NCBI GenBank assembly: GCA_963834945.1
Contig: CAWIDT010000009.1
Location: 310,001-374,000 of the forward strand
Length of the DNA: 64,000 nt
Reading direction: 5' to 3'
DNA from: R-RK-3 sp963834945
GTDB taxonomy: Bacteria > Pseudomonadota > Alphaproteobacteria > Rhizobiales > Rhodomicrobiaceae
Shown: positions 27,368-36,178 of the stretch, in pieces
Layout: each line of letters begins with the position of its first letter
Numbering within the stretch: position 1 is the stretch's first letter
Position numbers and translations under genes: made by a program
The notes under the pieces: generated by a model
Seen by the model: the letters and a program-made list of their open reading frames with translations, nothing else
What the model was told of the DNA's origin: nothing
The model's database searches: none

Positions 27368-28261
27368 ATGCACGCCGACCACCTGCGCAACCAGATCCTG
27401 TCCCGTTTCGATAAGCTTCCGGCACAGCTCCAGGCAGCGGCGAAGCGCCTGCTGGATCACCCGGACGATGTCGCGCTGCTCTCGATGCGCGAGCTTGCCA
27501 AACGCGCCGAGGTGCCCCCGGCGACCATGACGCGCCTGGCGCAGCGGCTCGGCTTCGACGGCTTCGAACCGCTGCGCAAGCTCTATGTGGATGCCCTGCG
27601 CGGCCGCGCCGACACGTTCAAGGACCGTGCCGAGGGGCTGCTCGCGCGTCAGGATCTGGATGGCGACCCCGCGCTGGTCGCCGACATGCTGGCTGGCCTC
27701 GCCGGACACATGAAGACGCTCAACGATCCGGCGATCATCTCCGCCATCAGCCGTGCTGCCGATCTCATCGTCCGGCAGCGCCGGCTTTTCTGCGTCGGTG
27801 CGCGGTCCAGCTATCCAGCCATCTATCTCGGGTCCTACTTGCTGTCGCTCATCGGCGAGCGGACAGTGCTGGTCGATGGCGCGGGCGGCATCGGCGCCGA
27901 CGCGCTGCGCTCGCTTGGGGCCTCCGATGCCGTGCTGGCGCTGGCCGTCGCACCCTATACGCGCGACACGGTGGAAGCGGTCGCGTTCGCTGCGGAGCGC
28001 GGTGCTGCCATCATCGCGATCACGGACAGTCTTGCATCGCCGATTGCGCGCCATGTCGAGGAGGTGATCCTCGTTCCGACCGAAACGCCTTCGTTCCTGC
28101 ACACCATGACGCCGGCCTTTCTGATCGTGGAATGTCTTGCCGCCCTGGTGGCGGCGCGGCGCGGCAAAGCGGCGGTCAAGGCGATCGCCGAAGCGGAGGA
28201 TCATCTGGATCGCTTCGGTAGCTATGTCAGGGAGCGGCCGCGCCGCAGGGGACGATCATGA
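27368..28261 (+). CDS. RpiR/MurR family transcriptional regulator
   Basis: 297 residues. The N-terminal HTH_6 domain (about 1-80; ELAKRAEVPPATMTRLAQRLGFDGF) is followed by a SIS domain (about 125-260; FCVGARSSYPAIYLGSYLL, ALAVAPYTRDTVEAVAFA) that binds a sugar-phosphate-like or other effector in this family. The C-terminus is Arg-rich. The stop overlaps the aminotransferase start (ATGA), so it heads the aminotransferase/TRAP/racemase operon and probably regulates it. Confidence 0.93.
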   Translation: MHADHLRNQILSRFDKLPAQLQAAAKRLLDHPDDVALLSMRELAKRAEVPPATMTRLAQRLGFDGFEPLRKLYVDALRGRADTFKDRAEGLLARQDLDGDPALVADMLAGLAGHMKTLNDPAIISAISRAADLIVRQRRLFCVGARSSYPAIYLGSYLLSLIGERTVLVDGAGGIGADALRSLGASDAVLALAVAPYTRDTVEAVAFAAERGAAIIAITDSLASPIARHVEEVILVPTETPSFLHTMTPAFLIVECLAALVAARRGKAAVKAIAEAEDHLDRFGSYVRERPRRRGRS

Positions 28262-29649
28262 CGCAACGCTCCACCCGCATCCTGCATCGCCAGATCGCCG
28301 GCAGCGACAGCCTGCCCGTCGCGGCGGGCGGGCAGGGAATCGAGATTATCGCGGCCGATGGGACGCGCATTATCGATGCCTCGGGCGGGGCGGCGGTGTC
28401 CTGCCTCGGCCATGGTCATCCTGCCGTCAACGCGGCGATCAAGGAACAGATCGACAAGCTTGCCTTTGCGCATACGGCCTTCTTCACCACCGAGGTCGCC
28501 GAGCGTCTGGCGGACCATCTCGTGGAGCACGCGCCTGGCGGGATGGACCATGTCTATTACGTCTCGGGCGGCTCGGAGGCGATGGAGGCGGCGCTGAAGA
28601 TGGCGCGCCAATATTTCGTCGAGAAGGGTGAGCCGCAACGCCGTCACTTTATCGGCCGCCGCCAGAGCTATCACGGCAACACGCTGGGTGTGCTCGCGGT
28701 GGGGGGCAATGCCTGGCGGCGCGCGCAATTCGCGCCGATGCTGTTTGAAAGCCATCATGTGTCGCCGCCTTACGCCTATCGGGATATGCGCGAGGGCGAG
28801 ACGCCTGACGCCTATGGCGAGCGCCTCGCCTCTGAACTCGCGGCTAAGATCGCCGGACTCGGCGCGGAGAGCGTGATCGCCTTCGTCGCCGAAACGGTGG
28901 GCGGTGCCACGCAGGGCTGCACCACGCCGCCACCCGGCTATTTCAAGCGCGTGCGCGAGCTTTGCGACAGGCACGGCATCCTGCTGATCCTGGACGAAGT
29001 CATGTGCGGCATGGGCCGCACGGGTACGCTGCACGCCTGTGCCCAGGAGGGCATCGCGCCCGATCTGATGGCCATCGCAAAGGGGCTGGGCGCCGGATAT
29101 GAGCCCATCGGGGCCGTGCTGCTTTCGGGCAAGATCTTCGCCGCCTTCCGTGACGGCTCGGGGTTTTTCCAGCATGGCCATACCTATGTCGGCCATCCGC
29201 TCGCCTGCGCGGCGGCGCTGGCCGTGCAGCAAACCATAGAGCGCGACAATCTCCTTGAAAACGTGCGCCGCCAGGGCGAGCACCTGGAGCGGCGGCTGCG
29301 CGAGCGCTTCGGCAACCACCATCATGTCGGCGATGTCAGGGGGCGCGGCCTGTTCTGGGCGGTCGAATATGTCACGGATCGCTCGACCAAAACGCCCTTC
29401 GATCCGGCGCTTAAGCTGAATGCCCGGGTTAAGCGTGAGGCGATGGCGCGTGGCCTCGCCTGCTACGCCATGCAAGGCACGATCGATGGAAAATCCGGCG
29501 ATCACAACATGCTGGCCCCGCCCTTCATCTGCACGAGCGGCGATATCGACCGCATCGTCGAGCGCTTCGGCGATGCGGTGGACGCGGCGCTGCGGTCATT
29601 GCCGGGCGCCGACAGATCTTCCACGCCAAATCTTTCAACAAGGGAGTAG
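28258..29649 (+). CDS. Class III (omega) PLP aminotransferase
   Basis: 463 residues of the class III aminotransferase family. YYVSGGSEAMEAALKMARQY binds the cofactor phosphate, LILDEVMCGMGRTG holds the PLP-pyridine Asp, and AIAKGLGAGYEPIGAVL contains the PLP lysine. The family transfers amino groups between omega-amines, beta-amino acids or alpha-amino acids and keto acids. The operon (RpiR regulator, TAXI transporter, racemase-like enzyme) suggests an imported amino compound as substrate, but which one cannot be read. Confidence 0.92.
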   Translation: MTQRSTRILHRQIAGSDSLPVAAGGQGIEIIAADGTRIIDASGGAAVSCLGHGHPAVNAAIKEQIDKLAFAHTAFFTTEVAERLADHLVEHAPGGMDHVYYVSGGSEAMEAALKMARQYFVEKGEPQRRHFIGRRQSYHGNTLGVLAVGGNAWRRAQFAPMLFESHHVSPPYAYRDMREGETPDAYGERLASELAAKIAGLGAESVIAFVAETVGGATQGCTTPPPGYFKRVRELCDRHGILLILDEVMCGMGRTGTLHACAQEGIAPDLMAIAKGLGAGYEPIGAVLLSGKIFAAFRDGSGFFQHGHTYVGHPLACAAALAVQQTIERDNLLENVRRQGEHLERRLRERFGNHHHVGDVRGRGLFWAVEYVTDRSTKTPFDPALKLNARVKREAMARGLACYAMQGTIDGKSGDHNMLAPPFICTSGDIDRIVERFGDAVDAALRSLPGADRSSTPNLSTRE

Positions 29650-29656
29650 AATCATC

Positions 29657-30619
29657 ATGAGGAAAATCAAAGGTCTTGCAGCGGCGATTGCCGTTCTGGG
29701 CTTGTTCGTCCAGCCGGCCGCCGCGGAGCAGAAATTCGTCACCATCGGCACGGGCGGTGTAACCGGTGTCTATTATGCCGTCGGCGGAGCCATCTGCCGG
29801 CTGATGAACAAGGACCGTGCCACCACCGGCATACGCTGCTCGACGGAATCGACCGGCGGCTCCGTCTTCAATGTCAACGCGATCAAGAGCGGCGACCAGG
29901 AATTCGGCATGGCGCAGTCGGATGTGCAGTACAACGCCGTCAAGGGTCTGGCGCAATTCAAGGACGCTCCGTTTGCTGATCTGCGCTCGGTGTTCTCGGT
30001 GCACCCGGAGCCGTTCACGGTCCTGGCACGCAAGGACGCCGGGGTGACGAAGTTCGAGGATTTCAAGGGCAAGCGCTTCAATATCGGCAATCCAGGGTCG
30101 GGAACCCAGGCATCGATGGACGAATTGCTGGCCGCGCTCGGCTGGAAGCGGTCCGATTTCGCGCTCGCCTCCGAACTGAAGGCCGACGAGCAGGGCACGG
30201 CGCTTTGCGACAATAAGATCGACGGCTTCTATTACGGTGTCGGCCACCCATCCGCCGCCATCCAGGACCCGACGACCGGCTGCGGCGCGCAGCTCATCGG
30301 CATCGAGGGGCCGGCGATAGATAAGCTGATCGCCGACAAGCCCTATTACGCCAAGGCGACCATTCCCGGCGGCATGTACGCGAACAACCCCAACCCGGTG
30401 AACACCTATGGCGTCGCGGCGACTTTGGTCACTTCGGCCAAGGTGCCAGACGATGTGGTCTACGCGCTGGTGAAGGCCGTGTTCGAGAATTTCGACGAGT
30501 TCAAGAAGCTGCACCCCGCTTTCGCCAATCTCGATCCGAAAGCAATGGTGAAGAATGGCCTTTCCGCGCCGCTGCATCCCGGTGCGCTGAAGTACTACAA
30601 GGAAAAGGGCATGCTCTGA
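29657..30619 (+). CDS. TAXI-family TRAP transporter solute-binding protein
   Basis: 320 residues. A signal peptide (LAAAIAVLGLFVQPAAA) precedes the TAXI signature FVTIGTGGVTGVYYAVGGAI and a bilobed periplasmic domain (CSTESTGGSVFNVNAI, GKRFNIGNPGSGTQASMDEL). TAXI proteins deliver ligands, glutamate or related acids in the few studied cases, to a fused TRAP permease. ATG 29657 follows AAGGGAG. The permease gene is next. Confidence 0.93.
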   Translation: MRKIKGLAAAIAVLGLFVQPAAAEQKFVTIGTGGVTGVYYAVGGAICRLMNKDRATTGIRCSTESTGGSVFNVNAIKSGDQEFGMAQSDVQYNAVKGLAQFKDAPFADLRSVFSVHPEPFTVLARKDAGVTKFEDFKGKRFNIGNPGSGTQASMDELLAALGWKRSDFALASELKADEQGTALCDNKIDGFYYGVGHPSAAIQDPTTGCGAQLIGIEGPAIDKLIADKPYYAKATIPGGMYANNPNPVNTYGVAATLVTSAKVPDDVVYALVKAVFENFDEFKKLHPAFANLDPKAMVKNGLSAPLHPGALKYYKEKGML

Positions 30620-30696
30620 GCGAGCAGCTCTGAAGACAATGCCGGGCGGCAATGCCGCTCGGCACGGGCTGCGTCGCAGCGTGGGGAGGCAGACAC

Positions 30697-33297
30697 ATGG
30701 CCGGCACTCATTCTACTGGTACGGCGGCGTCCCGCGAAGAGCTGGAGCAATTGGTTGCCGAGACCGATCTCGGCGGCCGCCGGCCCGTGGGCCCGGTTGC
30801 ATGGGTCCTCACTATTCTTGCCGTCAGCTGGTCCCTTTTCCAGCTCTGGTATGCCTCACCGCTGGCCTTCACGCTCGATTTCGGCATTTTCAACGATACG
30901 GAAGCGCGCGGCTTTCATCTCGCCTTCGCCTTCGCGCTCGCGTTCCTGGCCTATCCAGCCTTTGCAAGCTCGCCGCGTGCCCGGGTGCCGTGGAGCGACT
31001 GGCTGCTGGCGGCGCTCGCCGTCTGCTCCGTGCTCTATCTCGTCGTGTTCTACCGGGAGCTTGCCTTGCGTCCCGGACTGCCGACCACGCCCGATGTCGT
31101 CGTCTCGGTCGTCGGTGTGCTGCTGCTGCTGGAGGCCGCACGCCGCGCGCAGGGACCGTGGCTGCCGATCATAGCGATTGTCGCGCTCTGCTATGTGTTC
31201 GCCGGGCCATGGCTCTCGGGCATGATGGCGCATAAGGGCGCAACGCTCTCGCGGGCCGCATCGCATTTCTGGCTGACGTCGGAGGGCGTCTTCGGCGTCG
31301 CGCTCGGCGTCTCGACGAATTTCATCTTCCTGTTCGTGTTGTTCGGCGCGTTGCTGGAGCGCGCCGGCGCGGGCAACTGGTTCATCCAGATCGCCTTCGC
31401 GCTCTTGGGTAAATTCCGCGGCGGGCCGGCCAAGGCGGCGGTCATGGCGTCCGGCCTTACCGGCGTGATCTCGGGGTCGTCGGTCGCCAATGTGGTGACG
31501 ACCGGCACCTTCACCATCCCGCTGATGAAGCGGGTCGGCTATACGGCCGTCAAGGCGGGTGCGATCGAATGCGCCTCCAGCGTCAACGGCCAGCTCATGC
31601 CGCCGGTGATGGGCGCAGCCGCATTCCTGATGGCCGAGTATGTCGGCATCTCCTATACGGAGGTCTGCAAGCACGCTCTGCTGCCTGCGCTGCTGACCTA
31701 TGGCGCCTTGTTCTATGTCGTCGACCTGGAGGCCATGAAGGCCGGCATGAGCGGGTTGCCGGGGGCGCCAAGCCGGCGCACGCGGCGGGAAGGTTTGATC
31801 AAGGCGGCGCTGACGCTGTCCTCGCTCATCATCTTCGCCAATATCGTGTATTTCGGCCTCGCCTGGACCAAGACGGCGTTCGGGGACAATGCGGGCCTCG
31901 TCGCGATCGGCCTCGCCGCCGCCAGCTACATCGCGTTTATCCGCGTGCGCGCCGGTCATCCCGACCTGCCGCTCGACGATCCGGCGGTCGCACTGGCGAC
32001 AGTGCCTGACTTTTACGAGGTGTCGCGCACCGGGCTGCATTACCTCGTGCCGGTCGTCATCCTCATCTGGTGCCTGATCGTGGAGGAGATGTCGCCTGGG
32101 CTCGCCGCATTCTGGGGCGTCATGGCCATGATCGCGGTGCTGCTCACGCAAGGGCCGCTGACGGCATTTTTCCGGGGCGAAACCGCGCTTTCTCCCCATT
32201 GGCGCAAGGGTGTGACCGACGTGTTCGGCGGCCTGGAAACCGGCGCGCGCAACATGATCGGCGTCGCTCTCGCCACGGCGACCGCTGGTATTCTGGTCGG
32301 CGCGGTGACCTTGACGGGCGTCGGCCTTGTGATGACGGAAATCGTGGAGATATTGTCCGGCGGGTCGATTGTCATCATGCTCGGGCTGGTGGCGCTAATC
32401 TGCATCATCCTGGGAACGGGGCTGCCGACGACCGCGAATTATGTCGTCGTCGCGACTTTGATGGCGCCTGTCGTGGTCGACCTCGCCGCGCAGAACGATC
32501 TCGCGGTGCCGCTGATCGCGGTGCATATGTTCGTCTTCTATTTCGGCCTGATGGCGGATGTGACGCCGCCTGTCGGGCTTGCCGCCTATGCGGCGGGTGC
32601 CGTCGCCGGCGCCGACCCGATCAAGGTGGGCGGGCAAGGCATATGGTATGAGGCGCGCACGGCGCTGCTGCCCTTCATCTTCATCTTCAATCCCGAGCTG
32701 CTGATGATCGATATCGGCGGCCCGCTGCATTTCATCTTCGTGGTCGGCAGCGCCGCCATCGCAATGATGGCGTTCTGTGCCGTCATGCAAGGCCATTTTC
32801 TGACGCGCAACAGGGTGTGGGAGACGCTCGCGCTGCTGCTGGTCTGTTTCACCCTGTTCCGGCCGTATTTTTGGATGGATCAATTCGTGCCAAGGCGGAT
32901 CGAGCGTCCGGCAAGCGAGATCGGCGCGATCATCGACGGCACCCCTGGCGCCGCCGCGTTGCATCTGCGGATCGAGGGAACCGACCTTATGGGCGAGGAC
33001 GTAGCCAAGGTTGCGCGCCTCAAATTGGGTGCGGAGGGCGACGCCCGCAAACGCCTGAATGTGGCGGGACTGTCGGTGTCGTCCCTCACCGCCGCGCCCG
33101 TGATCACCGCCGTGCGGCCCGGCTCGGAGGCGGCCCGGCTGAAACTCACGCCCGGTGAAAAGATCGGCAGCGTGCTGGTGCCCAATCCGCGACCGGCCGG
33201 CTTCTGGTTTGCCATTCCCGCGCTCGCCCTGCTGGGATTCGTCGTATTCGCACAGCGAACCCGGCGCACGCTGCTGGTGCCGGAGCCTGCGGAGTGA
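30697..33297 (+). CDS. Fused TRAP transporter permease (4TM-12TM) with DUF3394-like C-terminus
   Basis: 866 residues. The small (DctQ-like) and large (DctM-like) TRAP subunits are fused, as is usual for TAXI systems. TM segments occupy about 30-690, with conserved NGQLMPPVMGAAAFLMAEY and LGTGLPTTANYVVVATLMAP. The last 160 residues hold a soluble domain resembling DUF3394, with a PDZ-like VRPGSEAARLKLTPGEKIGS, and a final membrane helix. ATG 30697 has GGGGAGG upstream. Transport is expected to be Na+- or H+-driven import. Confidence 0.93.
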   Translation: MAGTHSTGTAASREELEQLVAETDLGGRRPVGPVAWVLTILAVSWSLFQLWYASPLAFTLDFGIFNDTEARGFHLAFAFALAFLAYPAFASSPRARVPWSDWLLAALAVCSVLYLVVFYRELALRPGLPTTPDVVVSVVGVLLLLEAARRAQGPWLPIIAIVALCYVFAGPWLSGMMAHKGATLSRAASHFWLTSEGVFGVALGVSTNFIFLFVLFGALLERAGAGNWFIQIAFALLGKFRGGPAKAAVMASGLTGVISGSSVANVVTTGTFTIPLMKRVGYTAVKAGAIECASSVNGQLMPPVMGAAAFLMAEYVGISYTEVCKHALLPALLTYGALFYVVDLEAMKAGMSGLPGAPSRRTRREGLIKAALTLSSLIIFANIVYFGLAWTKTAFGDNAGLVAIGLAAASYIAFIRVRAGHPDLPLDDPAVALATVPDFYEVSRTGLHYLVPVVILIWCLIVEEMSPGLAAFWGVMAMIAVLLTQGPLTAFFRGETALSPHWRKGVTDVFGGLETGARNMIGVALATATAGILVGAVTLTGVGLVMTEIVEILSGGSIVIMLGLVALICIILGTGLPTTANYVVVATLMAPVVVDLAAQNDLAVPLIAVHMFVFYFGLMADVTPPVGLAAYAAGAVAGADPIKVGGQGIWYEARTALLPFIFIFNPELLMIDIGGPLHFIFVVGSAAIAMMAFCAVMQGHFLTRNRVWETLALLLVCFTLFRPYFWMDQFVPRRIERPASEIGAIIDGTPGAAALHLRIEGTDLMGEDVAKVARLKLGAEGDARKRLNVAGLSVSSLTAAPVITAVRPGSEAARLKLTPGEKIGSVLVPNPRPAGFWFAIPALALLGFVVFAQRTRRTLLVPEPAE

Positions 33298-33978
33298 GGA
33301 TTGCGCTGATCCACGCGCTGAAGCATTCAGTGACGCCGATCGAGGCCGCCTTTCAGCGTCTGTGGCCGGACGCGGTGCTGAGGAACCTGCTGGATGACAG
33401 CCTGTCCGCCGATCTTGCAAGGGATGGCGCGCTGACGGCGGCGATGACGGAGCGCTTCCTCTCGCTGGGGCGCTACGCCGCCGGGACGGGCGCGGACGGC
33501 ATCCTGTTTACCTGCTCGGCATTCGCGCCATGCATCGAGGCCGTGGCGCAGGATCTGGCGCCGTTGCCGGTGCTCAAGCCCAACGAGGCGATGATCGAGG
33601 AGGCCGTCCAGTTGGGCGGGCGGGTCGGACTGCTCGCCAGCTTCGCGCCGACGCTCGCCTCCATGCCCGCCGAGTTCCCTGCGGGCACAGCGATCGTGCC
33701 GCGTCTGGCCGAGGGCGCGCTGGCGGCGCTTGACCGGGGCGACGCCGCCGGACATGACCGGCTCGCGGCTGCGGCGGCGATGGCGCTGGCCGATTGCGAC
33801 GTGATTGCGCCTGGCGCAGTTCAGCCTTGCGCGCGCCGCCGAAGCGGTGGCGCAGGCGACCGGGCGGCCCGTCCTGACGACGCCCGACAGCGCGGTTCGC
33901 AAGCTGAAGCACGATTGGGAAAAGCATGTCCCCGCGAAGGAGCCTGTGAAGAAATCCCCCTTTCGATCCAAAATGTGA
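33294..33978 (+). CDS. Asp/Glu/hydantoin racemase family enzyme, frameshifted, tail from a repeat
   Basis: About 228 residues. The two catalytic-cysteine regions of the family appear as GILFTCSAFAP and, less clearly, in the second half. The start GTG 33294 overlaps the permease stop (GTGA). The frame shifts near 33810: GAVQPCARR in one frame, LAQFSLARAAEAVAQATGRP in the next. The last residues (KHDWEKHVPAKEP) are encoded by a fragment of a palindromic repeat at 33909-33939, so the natural end was probably near AVRKL. It could racemise the imported amino acid before transamination. Confidence 0.8.
33909..33939 (+). repeat. Fragment of palindromic repeat family A inside a coding region
   Basis: The 31 bases from GCACGATTGGGAAAAG to TGTCCCCGCGAAG match 35217-35247 (GCACAATCGGGAAAAG to TGTCCCCGTGAAG) at 28 positions. 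Only the left arm of the first hairpin is present. It encodes part of the C-terminal tail of the racemase-like protein. Confidence 0.75.
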
Positions 33979-34208
33979 TTCTGTTTTTGGACTGTCTGAG
34001 ATCCTCCGCGAGCTTATAGCTCACGTCCGGCCGCTCGTTGCCACCAGACGAACGGCTTCCGCCTCACCATCCGGGCGCACCCACAATGCTGTGCAGGACT
34101 GCGCCGCAGCCCTATCCAATCGCGGCGCGCCATGGCAGTCATTCAATCCAAGGTTGAGCCGCTTGGTTTGCCGAATCTACGGCGCGCCGTGGCCATGACC
34201 TCGAGCAC
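33979..34208. other. Non-coding stretch after the racemase operon
   Basis: No plausible gene or RNA is seen. CGGCGCGCCATGGC near 34125 and CGGCGCGCCGTGGCC near 34180 form a short direct repeat. The stretch is continuous with the family B repeat at 34209, so the whole interval between racemase and IS remnant is a wide convergent junction. Confidence 0.5.
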
Positions 34209-34316
34209 TAAAGCATTTTCACAGCAAAGTGGATGCCGGTTTGCGTCGAGAAAATGCGACAAAACAAAGAATTAGAGCCGCGCTTCGATGCAATCGAAGC
34301 GGAAAAGGCTCTAGTA
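34209..34316 (+). repeat. Palindromic repeat, family B, complete, plus orientation
   Basis: Runs from CTAAAGCATTTTC to GGAAAAGGCTCTAG and is the reverse complement of the copy at 15379-15483 with a few changes. Two hairpins (GCATTTTC/GAAAATGC and TAGAGCC/GGCTCTA) are joined by GACAAAACAAAGAATT. The final CTAG provides the stop of the truncated transposase on the minus strand. Confidence 0.85.
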
Positions 34317-35163
34317 GTGGGTGAAGGGGCCCGCGCCCGCGCTGAAGCGCTCGGCTTTACCGTTGGTCTGCGGCGTATAGGGCTTGGTGCGGATGTGCTT
34401 GATGCCGAGCCGGCGGCATGCCTTGCCGAATGCGCGAGATCGATAGCAACTGCCATTGTCGGTCATGACGCGGGCGATATTTACCCCAAGACGGATAGTA
34501 ATACTGGACGGCAGCTTCCAGGAAGTCGACGGCGCTGGCCTGTTTTTCATCAGGCAGGATCTGACTGAAGGCGACGCGGGAATGGTCGTCTATGGCAACA
34601 TGGACGAACTCCCAGCCGGGCGCTGTGCCGTTGCCTCTTTGGTTGGATTGGCCAGAGCGATTACCGGTGATGCGGTGGCCTATTGCATTGAAACGGCCGA
34701 GTTTTTTTATGTCGATGTGGATGATCTCGCCCGGCGTTTTGCGCTCGTAACGCGGCCTCGGCTCGGCAGGCTCGATCGCTGACAGCAGGCTCAGGCCGCG
34801 GCGTCTGAGGATGCGGCTGACTGTCGCCTGCGATAGGTCGAACTCGGCTGCGATAGCGGCTTGGGTGCGGCGCTGCCGGCGTAGGACCTCGACGGCATCG
34901 CATGTTGCAAGTGGCGTTTGGCTCGGCAGGGAATGGGGTCTGGACGAGCGGTCGCGCAGACCCGCAAGGCCCTCGATGCGGAACCGGCGAACCCACTTGC
35001 CGACGGTCTTGGGCGATGTATTGAAGCGCCCGGCTGCGTCGACCTTGGTCATACCATTGTCCACGACAGCTCGAACCATTGCCTCTCGACCGCGAGGCGT
35101 GAGGCGGGCATTCTGGTGTACGTCCATTCGGTTCTCCGGAGAATCAGTCGTGTTTGGCGACAT
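34311..35163 (-). pseudogene. IS481-family transposase, frameshifted and C-terminally truncated
   Basis: The N-terminus has the LTPRGREAMVRAVVDNGMT and KWVRRFRIEGLAGLRDRSS helix-turn-helix regions of IS481 transposases. The DDE core has HIDIKKLGRF (first Asp), a second Asp around FVHVAIDDHSRVAF and, after a frameshift near 34490, RVMTDNGSCYRSRAF and HIRTKPYTPQTNGKAERF. It stops just after KAERF, losing about 50 residues of the usual C-terminus, where a family B repeat begins. ATG 35127 with GGAG upstream may be the native start; ATG 35163 is the longest form. Not expected to be active. Confidence 0.88.
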
Positions 35164-35210
35164 CAACTGACCTCCTCAGGACCGAATGGACAACCTCCTG
35201 AAAGTTCACA
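34317..35210 (-). mobile_element. Remnant of an IS481-family insertion sequence
   Basis: The transposase-proximal end is kept: TGTGAACTTTCAGGAGG reads inward from 35210 on the minus strand, with the TGT start typical of IS481 ends. The opposite end is deleted. The remnant lies between a complete family B repeat and a complete family A repeat, with CTAG on both flanks (34313-34316 and 35212-35215). Confidence 0.75.
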
Positions 35211-35211
35211 T

Positions 35212-35338
35212 CTAGAGCACAATCGGGAAAAGCATGTCCCCGTGAAGACGGGGATGGACACCAGTTTTCCAGAAAAATCGTGCGAAAACAAAGGAATCTA
35301 GATCATGATCGTTTTCGTTTGAAGCGATCATGATCTAG
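35212..35338 (+). repeat. Palindromic repeat, family A, complete with extra stem
   Basis: Starts CTAGAGCACAATCGGG and ends CGATCATGATCTAG. The first hairpin (GCACAAT...ATCGTGC) contains an additional stem, GTCCCCGTGAAGACGGGGA, missing in the copies at 13737 and 37582. The linker is GCGAAAACAAAGGAATCTAG. The second hairpin is GATCATGATCG...CGATCATGATC. It lies between the IS remnant and the unknown membrane-anchored protein. Confidence 0.88.
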
Positions 35339-35385
35339 CGCCGTTACGTCCTCGCATATCTTGCTCAGAACCACTTTCCAGGCCC

Positions 35386-36120
35386 ATGCAAAACAGCTTG
35401 CGGGACGCGCAAACCGGAATGACGCCAAAAGATCCGCAGCACACGGCTCGGGATCAGTACTATGGCCCGGCAAGGGATTTCCGTTCTCCTCCCGAGATGC
35501 CCTCCAAAGCCGGGCGGGTCGCCGCGAGCATCTATATTTGGGGTCTGAGCTGCGCGAACCTGGCGCTGATCCTGGTCGTGCTCATCCTGATTTCGAGGTG
35601 GCAACAGCTATCTGGGACAGAACGGCTGCTGAATGCCGCTCAACCGGCAGCCGTCAAAAACCAGGATCCCCCCGTCGATGTGGACGCGCTCAACCCGTGT
35701 GGCCAAGCGGTCGCGAAAGCCGGGCTGACACACTGCGCCATCCCGATGAACAATCTTTCGACGCGACTTCTGGCCGGCAAGAAGGTGGGCATATATCGCT
35801 TCCCGGTCATGCAGAATAATTTTGCGAGTTTCTCAATGGAGATCGCGGCGCAGGACGGTGGCATTCTCTATTTAACGCTAGATGCGTCACAGAACGCGGA
35901 TGGATCATGCCAGATCGCATATGAGGCGGTTTCCGACTGGGCCAATTCCTGTGCGGACGTCGTGAAAACCGTGTTCAAGGATTTCGTACCTACCCGAAAT
36001 CTGCTGAAATCCGTGGTGTTGCTGACGCATAAAGAGAACAAAAACCGAAAGATCTTCACGATGCCGGTTCAGAACGGTTGCATCGCCATTGAGAAGGAAC
36101 TCGTTTCAACCTATAAGTGA
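35386..36120 (+). CDS. Unknown single-pass membrane protein
   Basis: 244 residues. A polar N-terminus is followed by one membrane helix near residues 47-70 (SIYIWGLSCANLALILVVLI), giving a probable N-in, C-out topology. The outer domain has Cys in NPCGQAV, LTHCAIP, GSCQIAY, NSCADVV and NGCIAIEK, which may pair as disulfides. Base composition is less GC-rich than the flanks, and repeats, an IS remnant and a broken adhesin surround it, so recent acquisition is plausible. No family recognised. ATG 35419 is an alternative start. Confidence 0.6.
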   Translation: MQNSLRDAQTGMTPKDPQHTARDQYYGPARDFRSPPEMPSKAGRVAASIYIWGLSCANLALILVVLILISRWQQLSGTERLLNAAQPAAVKNQDPPVDVDALNPCGQAVAKAGLTHCAIPMNNLSTRLLAGKKVGIYRFPVMQNNFASFSMEIAAQDGGILYLTLDASQNADGSCQIAYEAVSDWANSCADVVKTVFKDFVPTRNLLKSVVLLTHKENKNRKIFTMPVQNGCIAIEKELVSTYK

Positions 36121-36178
36121 ATTAATTCTAATGCACACTTTTTTGGAAATGGCTGCTTAAGGCCGATGGGGTCCAACA

